A stretch of 8,355 nt of DNA from Merdivivens faecigallinarum (GCA_017695055.1 JADILY010000044.1:1-8355); one strand, 5' to 3'; shown: positions 1 through 6,655, counted from the first letter of the stretch. Made by a program: numbers and translations. The notes: a model not told the origin generated them from the sequence alone.

Positions 1-2
1 CC

Positions 3-314
3 GGTTATGTGCCAAACGGCCTGATTCCGGATTCAGATGACTGTGGAGACTATATCCGTTTAAGGATTAACAGTGATGGTACGATAGAAAATTGGCCTGA
101 GAATCCTGACTGTTCCGATTTCATTGAAGGATCTGAGTCTGTAGAAAGAATTGACACGAGCATTGTAGAGGAACCAATACTGGATACCAAGGTTGAGTTC
201 ACTTACAGCCAACTTATGACAAAATTGCTTCAGCTACCTAAATTCTTGCAGTTGGAAATAGGAAAGGTGTTAGTGGCAAATGCCTCGGAAGGATTTGAGA
301 AATCGGACGAATGA
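3..314 (+). CDS. C-terminal end of an unrecognised protein (5' partial)
   Basis: The frame is open to the left edge (Gly-Tyr codons precede the GTG at 9), so this is the last 104 residues of a longer protein and not a small gene starting at 9. The visible part begins with a compact segment containing NSDGTIENWPEN, then an acidic linker (about residues 43-65), then a predicted helical tail (FTYSQLMTKLLQLPKFLQ). The phrase 'I-x-x-DG-x-I-x-NWP' faintly recalls the end of AAA ATPases with a DUF3696 tail, but the following residues do not match well, so I do not assign it. It ends 57 bases before the RT start on the same strand, which suggests one operon and a partner role. Its GC content is clearly higher than that of the RT. 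No function can be given from this fragment. Confidence 0.7.
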   Translation, partial: GYVPNGLIPDSDDCGDYIRLRINSDGTIENWPENPDCSDFIEGSESVERIDTSIVEEPILDTKVEFTYSQLMTKLLQLPKFLQLEIGKVLVANASEGFEKSDE

Positions 315-371
315 TTTAGGTTGTAACCACAAACAGGATAATTATTTGCAATAATTCTAAATTTGATGATA

Positions 372-1895
372 ATGAAAACAGTTCTTGATCTCTCATATAC
401 AAAGGCTAAACAATATTTTTTAGAATCTCAAAATTATTGCAATATGCAATTTCCTGTGTATATTGATTTTACGCCTATAATTAATTATGTTCAAAGAACA
501 ATAGGGACAAAAGGATTAAACGAAATTCTAAAAGAATCAGATAAAATGCCATCTGATTATGGGAATGTAAATCACAAAATATTAGTCAAAAAGGATGCGC
601 AATATTCATATAGATCCATTCAATTGATAAATCCTTATCTTTACTATTTACTTGTCAGAGAAATGACGACACCAAGTAATTGGAAACAGATAAAAGATAG
701 ATTTTCTACATTGACTGTTCCTAATATTGAGGTTGCAAGTATACCCAAAGTAAAAAGGAAAACTGACAAATCACATTCTGCAGCATCTGTTAGTTCCTGG
801 TGGGAGAATGTAGAGCAGAGAAGTATAGAATTATCTTTATCATACAGATATATGTTTGTTACGGATATAACAAATTGCTATAGTTCTATATATACACATA
901 CAATTGCATGGGCTCTGATGGGAAAAGAAAAGGCTAAAGAAAAAAGACAAAGCAAAGGATTGTTAGGGAATATTATAGATCATTATATACAAGGTATGCA
1001 ACATGGGCAGACAAATGGCATCCCTCAAGGAAGTACATTATCTGACTTTATCGCCGAAATGGTCCTTGCATATGCAGATAAGGAACTTGATAATAAACTA
1101 AATTCAGAAGGAATAACTAATTTCCATATTGTTAGATATAGAGATGACTACCGTATATTTTGTAATTCAAAAGAAGAGACAGAACGTATTGTTTTTCTTC
1201 TTCAAGAGGTGCTTTCTGAACTTAACTTTCAGTTGAATGTAAAAAAGACATATCTGACAGAAGAAGTAATAAGTGAAGCTATAAAACCAGACAAGAAGGC
1301 TTATGTTTTTGGCGTACCAATATACAGAAAGTCACAGAAAAAAATATATTCGGTTATGTCAAATCTTCAACAAGAGGCACTTTATATTCATCAGTTTTCA
1401 AAGAATTATCCAAATAGCGGAACATTGATAAAACTTTTGACAATATTTGCGCAACGATTGATTAGCAAATTTGCGGTATGTGGAGATGTGCGTGTTTTAA
1501 TATCCATTTTTGCAGATATTGCACTTTCAAGTCCAAAAACCTATAAAATTATTCTTGCTATTATTAGTAAACTTATCAGTAAGATAGCAACTACTGATGA
1601 ACGAGAACGAATTGTTAATGATATCTATACAAAGTTTCAACGATTTCCTAATATTGGTGAAATTCAAATTTGGATGCAACACATCACATATAGATTACCT
1701 CACCCTATTACATACTCAGAAAAGATATGTAAGATTGTAAATGACGAATTTGATGTAGAATTATGGAATAATGATTGGGTAAAAGATGTGTATAAAGACG
1801 CTTTTCCTCAACATGAGATTTGCACTGATTGGCTAAGGAATAGTTTTACTCCAATAATAGATATTAATGAAGTCAGCTTGTTTAATGTCTATTAA
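372..1895 (+). CDS. UG/DRT-like reverse transcriptase (putative phage-defence RT)
   Basis: An RNA-directed DNA polymerase of about 507 residues. Visible RT motifs in order (numbered from the ATG at 372): an 'R-S-I-Q-L-I-N-P' segment near 81-88; motif A TDITNCYSSIYTH at 164-176 with catalytic D165; motif B GIPQGS at 216-221; motif C YRDDY at 256-260 with catalytic D258/D259; motif D LNFQLNVKKT at 284-293. About 190 further residues form a helix-rich C-terminal region with no nuclease, maturase X or HNH motif. That layout, with no intron or retron structure nearby, fits the unknown-group (UG)/defence-associated RTs, especially those with a helical C-terminal extension. I cannot name the subgroup; it does not resemble what I recall of Drt3a or Drt3b. 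All three acidic catalytic residues are present. TTG 363 and ATG 366 are alternative starts. The gene is much more AT-rich than the rest of the window, suggesting transfer. Confidence 0.85.
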   Translation: MKTVLDLSYTKAKQYFLESQNYCNMQFPVYIDFTPIINYVQRTIGTKGLNEILKESDKMPSDYGNVNHKILVKKDAQYSYRSIQLINPYLYYLLVREMTTPSNWKQIKDRFSTLTVPNIEVASIPKVKRKTDKSHSAASVSSWWENVEQRSIELSLSYRYMFVTDITNCYSSIYTHTIAWALMGKEKAKEKRQSKGLLGNIIDHYIQGMQHGQTNGIPQGSTLSDFIAEMVLAYADKELDNKLNSEGITNFHIVRYRDDYRIFCNSKEETERIVFLLQEVLSELNFQLNVKKTYLTEEVISEAIKPDKKAYVFGVPIYRKSQKKIYSVMSNLQQEALYIHQFSKNYPNSGTLIKLLTIFAQRLISKFAVCGDVRVLISIFADIALSSPKTYKIILAIISKLISKIATTDERERIVNDIYTKFQRFPNIGEIQIWMQHITYRLPHPITYSEKICKIVNDEFDVELWNNDWVKDVYKDAFPQHEICTDWLRNSFTPIIDINEVSLFNVY

Positions 1896-1935
1896 TTGCT
1901 TGTTTGAGAGTTTTAAGGATTAATCAGCTCTTTTA

Positions 1936-1968
1936 TTGACAGCCATACAATTAAATTTTGTACTTTTG
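1936..1968 (+). promoter_or_regulatory. Bacteroidetes-type promoter for the broken XRE gene
   Basis: A -7 box TACTTTTG (1961-1968) fits TAnnTTTG exactly. A TTG lies 22 bases upstream (1936-1938), slightly beyond the usual 19-21 spacing from the -33 element. The ATG at 1993 follows about 25 bases after the -7 box. This indicates that the downstream gene had its own promoter and was not simply read from the RT operon. Confidence 0.5.
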
Positions 1969-1992
1969 CATCAAACTATAAGTTTTTTCTGT

Positions 1993-2028
1993 ATGAAGCA
2001 ACTAAATAGAATAAAGGTAGTACTTGTT
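1993..2028 (+). pseudogene. Start of an XRE-family HTH regulator cut off by an IS
   Basis: ATG 1993 opens MKQLNRIKVVLVDLP followed by a stop at 2038. The first 12 residues match the typical opening of small Bacteroidetes XRE/Cro-type helix-turn-helix regulators (an N-R-I-K-V-V-L-V start, normally continuing into a helix with K-W-L-A). The match ends at about base 2028, exactly where the IS-like end TGACCTTCCC begins; the last residues are IS-encoded. I find no remaining part of the regulator on the far side of the insertion sequence, so the rest was lost by deletion or rearrangement. The gene has its own promoter at 1936-1968. The family call rests on a short stretch recalled from family knowledge, so it is moderate. 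Confidence 0.5.
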
Positions 2029-2051
2029 GACCTTCCCTGATTTAGGTTGAC

Positions 2052-2130
2052 ACTTTTAGAGCGGATTAACTAATAAGGTTTACAGTATCACTGACTGTGT
2101 TTACAGCCGGTGTTTTTTATCTCTAAAAGT
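2052..2130. repeat. 10-bp inverted repeat flanking the first TTTACAG pair
   Basis: ACTTTTAGAG at 2052-2061 is the exact reverse complement of CTCTAAAAGT at 2121-2130. It encloses the first TTTACAG pair and sits just inside the presumed IS end. Confidence 0.6.
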
Positions 2131-2159
2131 CTTTACAGAATCACTGTTTTGATTTACAG
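2079..2159. repeat. Four phased TTTACAG heptamers in two 28-base direct repeats
   Basis: TTTACAG occurs at 2079-2085, 2100-2106, 2132-2138 and 2153-2159. Start-to-start spacings are 21, 32 and 21 bases, close to 2, 3 and 2 helical turns. The pairs form two 28-base units (2079-2106 and 2132-2159), each TTTACAG, one variable base (T or A), ATCACTG, six variable bases, TTTACAG. Its place inside an IS end suggests transposase-binding sites, but other DNA-binding proteins are possible. Confidence 0.75.
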
Positions 2160-2183
2160 TGTTCGAGCCTGACTGGTTGGTTC

Positions 2184-2217
2184 TGTTCAGGTGCTGCGGT
2201 ACCGCAGCACCTGAACA
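2184..2217. repeat. Perfect 34-bp palindrome without a spacer
   Basis: Arms of 17 bases (TGTTCAGGTGCTGCGGT and its exact complement) meet at a central GGTACC between 2200 and 2201. There is no loop and no mismatch. It lies 31 bases beyond the transposase stop. No T-run follows on either strand, so it is not a standard intrinsic terminator, though it could form a strong RNA hairpin or a DNA cruciform. Confidence 0.9.
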
Positions 2218-2247
2218 CGCCGGCAAATATATGCCTATTTTTTCATT

Positions 2248-3108
2248 TTATCCCATGGCATAACTGTTTTTCCAGCACCGCCTCTGTTCTCCTGCCTGCT
2301 GATGCACCGTTTCCGGTGTCTGCATTCCGATACTCATATGTGGCCGCTGTGTATTGTAAAAGTCTATTATCCTGCTCAGTATTGACCGGCATTCATCCCT
2401 GGTCGGTATTTTCATCTTGTACAGCCACTCTACCTTCAATATGCCGTTGGCACGTTCTGCAATGGCGTTTTCGAGAGGGTCTCCGCTTTGGGTCATGCTT
2501 ATGCTCACGTGATGTTTTCTCAGTTCCGAGACATACTCGTTGCTGCAATACTGGCAGCCCCGGTCAGAGTGATGGATGAGACGGGATGCCGTGACATCGT
2601 CAATCGTTGCCAACGCCATCCTCAGGGCCTCCAACGGGTATGCCGTCTCCAATGTGGGACCTACGGCCCAGCCTACAATCTTGTGCGAATAGGCATCCGT
2701 TATGAGGGACAGATAGCATACTCCTTCATCTGTCTCCACGTATGTGATGTCGCTTACCCATATCTCATTGGGACGGGATGGGACTATGTCGGCAATAAGG
2801 TTTGGATACTTACGGTAGTGGTGTCTTGAGTCTGTCGTCCTGTAGTGACGACGGCGTTTGAGACGTACCATCAGGCCGTTCTTGCGAAGCAGCTCTATGA
2901 ACGCGTCCCGTCCGGGCATACTACCGGTATTCTCAAATAACCGTTTGACTATCAGGTATAGCTTTGCGCACCCCAGACCGGGATTATTCTTGCGGTATTC
3001 AAAAATTCTAAACAAAATTATCATCCGGAGACTATAACGCCAACACCAAAAATGGTGGATTTTGCCGTATACAAAAAAGACGGGGCATCTTAAAGATACA
3101 CCCGTCAA
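2248..3108 (-). pseudogene. IS3-family transposase OrfB, N-terminally truncated
   Basis: A DDE (rve-type) integrase catalytic domain that cuts and joins DNA ends. Numbered from the ATG at 3108, the catalytic triad is D120 (VSDITYV), D182 (HHSDRG) and E218 (NAIAERANG), with 35 residues between the second D and the E as expected. The HTH_21-like segment before it (GLGCAKLY, about 45-51; RKNGLMVRL, about 75-83) and the C-terminal FYNTQRPHMSIGMQTPE are also normal. Residues 1-30 look unrelated to transposases, and the ATG at 3108 lies just outside a transcription terminator hairpin, so the first 30 codons are probably not genuine. Real homology starts near base 3018. OrfA, needed for the frameshifted full transposase, is absent. 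The catalytic domain looks intact but the gene as a whole is broken. Confidence 0.8.
3073..3106 (-). terminator. Intrinsic terminator of the lipoprotein operon
   Basis: Read on the minus strand, GACGGG (3106-3101) pairs with CCCGTC (3084-3079), with an inner ATC/GAT helix, followed by six T (3078-3073). It lies about 50 bases after the stop of the FISUMP lipoprotein gene and in the right orientation to end that operon. It overlaps the apparent 5' end of the transposase reading frame. Confidence 0.8.
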
Positions 3109-3155
3109 ATATTTCAGATAAATAAGCGGATTGACCTAATCACACCGCGACATCA

Positions 3156-4415
3156 TTATACATCCCTGACACACCTGACCGAGAAGCCACCAGTGCCGAC
3201 AACACGGATATTGGAAAGGTTCCAGTTGGTTATATACCAGACATTTATTTCTCCGTATTCGCTGCCTTCCACAGGAGTAGAAGACCACATATAAGCGGTA
3301 GAGCCTTCAAGGTTGAAAGTCCCGTCCTGGGCATTGCGGCATCCGCCCGGCAAAAATGACAAGCCGTATGTGTCTTTTCCGTTTTTACCGTCTGTCCAGC
3401 CTTCGGTAGCTTTCAGATGGACACCGATCATTGAAAAATAGTCTCCCCATTCGTCCGAATACAACGTTCCGCCGACAGCCACACCGAGGTTCTGCCAGTC
3501 CTCATGGGTCGGTGTCCTCCATCCTACCGGACAGAGCCTGTCACTTCCTGCCGCAGGATAATTGTAAAGATAGCCGTATTTTTCTCCATTGGCCTCATCG
3601 TTGTTGTAAAAACACCACGCAGGAGATTCGTTTGCGGCAATCCATGCATCCGTAGCGTCCAGCCTTTCGACAGGCGTACCGTCGTTAAGCATTCCTACAC
3701 GCATGTTCTCCACAATCCACTCCTGGTTTCCGACAATTACGGTAGTGTATTTATTGCCTTCGCAATCATATACTATACCCTCCTCGTCCCAAACATGTTC
3801 GTATTCGGATTCAGCCGTAACGGATTGTCCGTCGGGTGTCGTAAGAAGAGCGTCTATACCATAGACGACATGGGCAGGTATCAGGCCTTCAACGGTTTCC
3901 ACAATATTGCCTTCCGCCGAAACGGTATTTTCTATGGTTTGAATCTCTTCCCCGGTGAAAGTATTGACAACCGTCAATCCGAGATTGTCCTCAGGCAGTA
4001 TCTGCCCGTGAACGGCAGAAACTGTCACCTCGGCTTCATTTGCAGACAAGGCTCTTACTTCGATTTTCATCTCCACCTGTTCCCTGTTTTCTTTTACAGT
4101 CACTTTACAGGTTGCAGAGATTTCACCGCTGTTTACGGTAATATCGGCTGTTCCGGCAGACACGGCAGTCACTTCGCCGTCATCACTTACGGAAGCGACG
4201 GCTTCATCCGAACTTGCCCAGAGCAGTCCATCATATACGGCATCGGCAGGAGTGATTGTCAATTCCAATGTATAGACATCCCCTACGGCCAATTCGACTT
4301 CGGGGGTTTTAAAGGCAAGGCCTTCCAATTCAGGGCCGGCAGGCTCTTCCGGCTTGCAGGCATTAATGCCCAAAGACACTAAAGCCATTGATACAAAATA
4401 AACAAACTTTTTCAT
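3156..4415 (-). CDS. Surface lipoprotein with Big_2 and FISUMP domains
   Basis: A 419-residue predicted lipoprotein. The signal peptide MKKFVYFVSMALVSLGINAC ends in a lipobox with lipidated C20. KPEEP follows, an acidic stretch like the Bacteroidetes lipoprotein export signal for the outer leaflet of the outer membrane. Domains: a bacterial Ig-like Big_2 fold at about 32-107 (LWASSDEAVASVSDDGEVTAV); a beta-rich linker domain at about 114-205; and a C-terminal FISUMP (Fib_succ_major) domain at about 215-417, with the typical IVGNQEWIVENMR, GYLYNYPAA, LCPVGWRTPTHEDWQ, LPGGCR and FSVRCVRD blocks. FISUMP proteins are common at the Bacteroidetes surface; their ligand is generally unknown. The gene starts 12 bases after the preceding lipoprotein gene, so the two are surely one operon. 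A terminator follows at 3106-3073. The long open frame on the opposite strand is a shadow. Confidence 0.9.
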   Translation of the reverse strand: MKKFVYFVSMALVSLGINACKPEEPAGPELEGLAFKTPEVELAVGDVYTLELTITPADAVYDGLLWASSDEAVASVSDDGEVTAVSAGTADITVNSGEISATCKVTVKENREQVEMKIEVRALSANEAEVTVSAVHGQILPEDNLGLTVVNTFTGEEIQTIENTVSAEGNIVETVEGLIPAHVVYGIDALLTTPDGQSVTAESEYEHVWDEEGIVYDCEGNKYTTVIVGNQEWIVENMRVGMLNDGTPVERLDATDAWIAANESPAWCFYNNDEANGEKYGYLYNYPAAGSDRLCPVGWRTPTHEDWQNLGVAVGGTLYSDEWGDYFSMIGVHLKATEGWTDGKNGKDTYGLSFLPGGCRNAQDGTFNLEGSTAYMWSSTPVEGSEYGEINVWYITNWNLSNIRVVGTGGFSVRCVRDV

Positions 4416-4427
4416 GGCATTATATTT

Positions 4428-5600
4428 TTATGAATAATCCTCAGCAATCAATGTCCCGGTAAATGTAAAAGTGACTCCGGAGTATTCGGTTTCCAGATAT
4501 TCGCCCGTTATGGTATATATATCGGCCGCTTTTGACACATTGATGTGCCCGCGGAGCAGATAATGCGTAACCATCTCCGGTTCCAGAGTATACCAGAAGC
4601 CTTTCATGGACTCGGAATCCTTGTCATTTATGGTAAATTCCTCATAAGTGCCGGGCGCGGATACGTATTCCCCGTCCGGAAGATAAAGGTTCTCCAAATC
4701 CTCCATCGTCGGAGTAGTCGCATATATGCAGGTATTGAATGTCATAGTACCGTCGCCGACAGTTGCCGAGTCCTTTAAATATATGCAGAACAGGCTTGTA
4801 CCGTTGTCATTCAACCCGTAATAGAACAGGTCTCCGGCAACGAGTTCGTAGTGTTTCATTTCCGGCAGGGTTACGGACACGGCCTCCAGTGAAGCGAGCT
4901 TCCCGTTTTCGGTAGTGACTTCACCGGCAATGGATATTGAGATATAATCCCCGGAAGGAATCTCGATATCGAGTTCCCCGGATGCCAGATAATCCTTTTC
5001 ACCCTCCGGAGACATGTAATAGCTCGCTTCGGAAGCGCCTGAACCCGAAATCGTTTTCCCCTCACCAGAAGCGTCTATGGCATATTTTCCCGACAAATCC
5101 CCGGAAACATTCATCTTCAGATACACCGACGAGCCGTCGGCGGCTTCCAGCGTGACGTTCATTATCTGACCGGCCGAATTGTACGACCCGGACACAGCGG
5201 AAAATACGATATCCGGAACGACTACGGCGGCTTCGACAACTACGGAACAAAAGGCCTCGAAATCCGAAACGCTTGCCGTTATGGAAGCCTCCCCTGCGGC
5301 GACAGCCGTCACCAGGCCGGTGCCATCCACCGTAGCCACCGATTCATCGGAAGAAGTCCAGAGGATGCTTTCGAAATCGGCGTTTTCCGGAGAAACCGTC
5401 GCTTTCAGCTGATACGTCCCGCCTTCAGTCAATGAAAGTGTCTCGGGCTCTATCGCTATGCTCTCGACAGCGACCAAGTCTTCGGTTTCCCCGCCGGGTC
5501 CTGGAGGATTTGGGTCCGGTCCCGGTTTTTCCGTACATGCACTGAAACATACGAACGATGCGGCCAAAGCTGCGGCAGACAAGAAAATCTGTTTTTTCAT
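4428..5600 (-). CDS. Big_2-domain lipoprotein with two beta-rich modules
   Basis: A 390-residue predicted lipoprotein. The frame is open to 5690, but the ATG at 5600 is the proper start because it opens the signal peptide MKKQIFLSAAALAASFVCFSAC (lipobox FSAC, lipidated C22). A Pro/Gly-rich tether follows (about 23-40), then a Big_2 Ig-like domain (about 44-123: ESIAIEPETLSLTEGGTYQL, LWTSSDESVATVDGTGLVTAV). The remaining 260 residues look like two beta-rich modules (about 130-255 and 256-388), each ending in a run of alternating polar and hydrophobic strands. I do not recognise a named family, though similar proteins are common in gut Bacteroidetes. It is the first gene of the lipoprotein pair and shares its Big_2 stalk type with the second. 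Expression probably starts near 5827 and passes a structured leader. Confidence 0.85.
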   Translation of the reverse strand: MKKQIFLSAAALAASFVCFSACTEKPGPDPNPPGPGGETEDLVAVESIAIEPETLSLTEGGTYQLKATVSPENADFESILWTSSDESVATVDGTGLVTAVAAGEASITASVSDFEAFCSVVVEAAVVVPDIVFSAVSGSYNSAGQIMNVTLEAADGSSVYLKMNVSGDLSGKYAIDASGEGKTISGSGASEASYYMSPEGEKDYLASGELDIEIPSGDYISISIAGEVTTENGKLASLEAVSVTLPEMKHYELVAGDLFYYGLNDNGTSLFCIYLKDSATVGDGTMTFNTCIYATTPTMEDLENLYLPDGEYVSAPGTYEEFTINDKDSESMKGFWYTLEPEMVTHYLLRGHINVSKAADIYTITGEYLETEYSGVTFTFTGTLIAEDYS

Positions 5601-5655
5601 AATTTGAAAGTTTTTGCTCCCCGGCAGCCTCGGGAGATAATACATTAAAAAGAAA

Positions 5656-5756
5656 GGCGGGCCGCCATTCACTCCAAAAGGTATCGCCAAACACCCGTTA
5701 TACGTAAATGACGGCCCACCCCTTTTGGAGGGGAGAGCCGACGTGTCCCGTATAAC
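5656..5756 (-). promoter_or_regulatory. Structured leader with attenuator-like alternative pairings
   Basis: On the minus-strand RNA, a long imperfect hairpin spans 5756-5697 (GTTATACG/CGTATAAC outer, CGGC/GCCG middle, CCCCT/AGGGG inner). Its 3' half includes GGTGGGCCGTCATT (5720-5707), which can instead pair along all 14 positions (12 Watson-Crick, two G-U) with AATGGCGGCCCGCC (5669-5656). That second helix is followed by TTTCTTTTT (5655-5647), like an intrinsic terminator. CTCCAAAAGG (5730-5721) also pairs with CCTTTTGGAG (5681-5672). The pairings compete or form a pseudoknot, the usual design of a leader switch. A further hairpin, 5636-5617, lies just before the start codon. No known riboswitch class is recognised. 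Confidence 0.55.
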
Positions 5757-5833
5757 TTGAAATTTGGGGATTTCTTTGGAAGGACACCTTCTCTATTCTT
5801 TATGTCAAAAAAACTATGTCATTTATGCGTATG

Positions 5834-5864
5834 CGAATTTAGAAAAATATTCCGCTCCTGCAAA
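5834..5864 (-). promoter_or_regulatory. Probable promoter of the lipoprotein operon
   Basis: Minus-strand TTTG (5864-5861), a 19-base spacer, then TAAATTCG (5841-5834), one mismatch from TAnnTTTG. Transcription would begin near 5827, giving a leader of about 225 bases before the ATG at 5600. Confidence 0.45.
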
Positions 5865-5899
5865 TAATTTTCCTTAATTGCACAGGTTCCGGGCGGCAG

Positions 5900-6655
5900 T
5901 CAGTCACTCAGCACAAGCTCCACCGGACAATGGTCCGACCCGTGGATTTCCTGATGGATCGAAGCCGACAGCAGCCGCGGCCCGAGGGAACGCGAAACGA
6001 GAAAATAATCTATACGCCACCCGGCGTTTTTCTCGCGCGCCCTGAAGCGGTACGACCACCAGGAATACTGATCCTTCGCATCGGGATAAAAATAGCGGAA
6101 CGTATCTATGAAGCCGCTCTCGAGAAGGACGGAAAATTTTCCCCGCTCTTCATCGGTAAAACCCGCATTCCTCCGGTTGGTTTTCGGATTTTTCAAATCT
6201 ATTTCCTGGTGGGCCACGTTCAAATCACCGCAGACAATCACCGGTTTGCGGGCATCGAGACCCAGCAGGTATTTTCGGAAATCGTCCTCCCATTTCATGC
6301 GGTAATCGAGACGGGCGAGCTCGTCCTGGGAGTTGGGGACATATACGTTCACGAAGAAAAATCCGGGCATCTCCAGCGTGATTACACGCCCTTCGCGATC
6401 GTGCTCCTCCGCCCCTATTCCGTATGTTACGGCTATCGGCTCGTGTTTTGTGAAAACGGCCGTCCCGGAATAGCCCTTGCGCTCGGCGTAGTTCCAGAAC
6501 GAGCGGTAGCCGGGAAACTCCAAATCAAGCTGGCCGGCCTGCATCTTTGTCTCCTGCAATGCGAAGAAATCGGCGTCAAGGCCGAGGAAAGAGGGCTCGA
6601 ACCCCTTTCCCAGGCAGGCCCTGAGCCCGTTCACGTTCCATGATATGAATTTCAT
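5900..6655 (-). CDS. xth: Exodeoxyribonuclease III (AP endonuclease)
   Basis: A 251-residue cytoplasmic DNA-repair enzyme of the ExoIII/APE1 family, which cuts 5' to abasic sites and removes blocked 3' ends in base-excision repair. It is full length for the family. Visible hallmarks: SWNVNGLRA with metal-site N7; ADFFALQETK with catalytic E35 (first AP-endonuclease signature); NVYVPNS with Y105; CGDLNVAH with D144 and N146; the loop KNPKTNRRNAGFT; NAGWRIDYFLVS with D216; and GSDHCPVEL with the D241-H242 pair. No residue looks missing. It lies 62 bases downstream of the alcohol dehydrogenase gene on the same strand and may be cotranscribed with it, as I see no clear promoter in the gap. The symbol xth (xthA/exoA in other naming schemes) follows the family. 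Confidence 0.95.
   Translation of the reverse strand: MKFISWNVNGLRACLGKGFEPSFLGLDADFFALQETKMQAGQLDLEFPGYRSFWNYAERKGYSGTAVFTKHEPIAVTYGIGAEEHDREGRVITLEMPGFFFVNVYVPNSQDELARLDYRMKWEDDFRKYLLGLDARKPVIVCGDLNVAHQEIDLKNPKTNRRNAGFTDEERGKFSVLLESGFIDTFRYFYPDAKDQYSWWSYRFRAREKNAGWRIDYFLVSRSLGPRLLSASIHQEIHGSDHCPVELVLSD

Larger units (their letters stand above)
2028..3072 (-). mobile_element. IS3-family insertion sequence remnant
   Basis: The left boundary is set by the break in the XRE gene at about 2028, where the sequence TGACCTTCCCTGATTTAGG begins with the TG expected of IS3-family ends. The right boundary is uncertain: transposase homology starts near 3018 and the next operon's terminator begins at 3073, so the junction lies between. 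OrfA, the N-terminal part of OrfB and a clear second terminal inverted repeat are all missing. About 220 bases between the transposase stop and the left end are non-coding, long for this family, and contain phased repeats and a palindrome described separately. The remnant is probably immobile on its own. Confidence 0.65.

Noticed and set aside
372..1895. Group II intron or retron RT
   Set aside because: There is no maturase X or HNH region, no intron domain V-like structure and no msr/msd-like RNA beside the gene.
1896..1935. Intrinsic terminator after the RT (GAGAG with CTCTT before TTTATT)
   Set aside because: The stem is only five pairs including a G-U, with a loop of about 19 bases.
2079..2159. 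CRISPR array
   Set aside because: There are only two 28-base units, they differ internally, no cas gene is nearby, and they sit in an IS end.
2316..2829. Plus-strand open frames opposite the transposase
   Set aside because: They are antisense to an obvious DDE domain and encode no known fold.
3120..3155. Possible right end of the IS (TGATTAGGT resembles TGATTTAGGT of the left end)
   Set aside because: The match is only about ten bases with a gap, the outer bases differ, no target duplication is visible, and the operon terminator would fall inside the IS.
3504..4382. A 292-residue plus-strand open frame opposite the FISUMP lipoprotein
   Set aside because: It lies fully inside a gene with clear signal peptide and domains, and its protein has no recognisable motif.
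5601..5690. Upstream extension of the first lipoprotein to an ATG at 5690
   Set aside because: It would bury the signal peptide behind 30 residues and lies in the structured leader.
5930..6643. A 237-residue plus-strand open frame opposite xth
   Set aside because: It is the shadow of a complete ExoIII gene with all catalytic residues.
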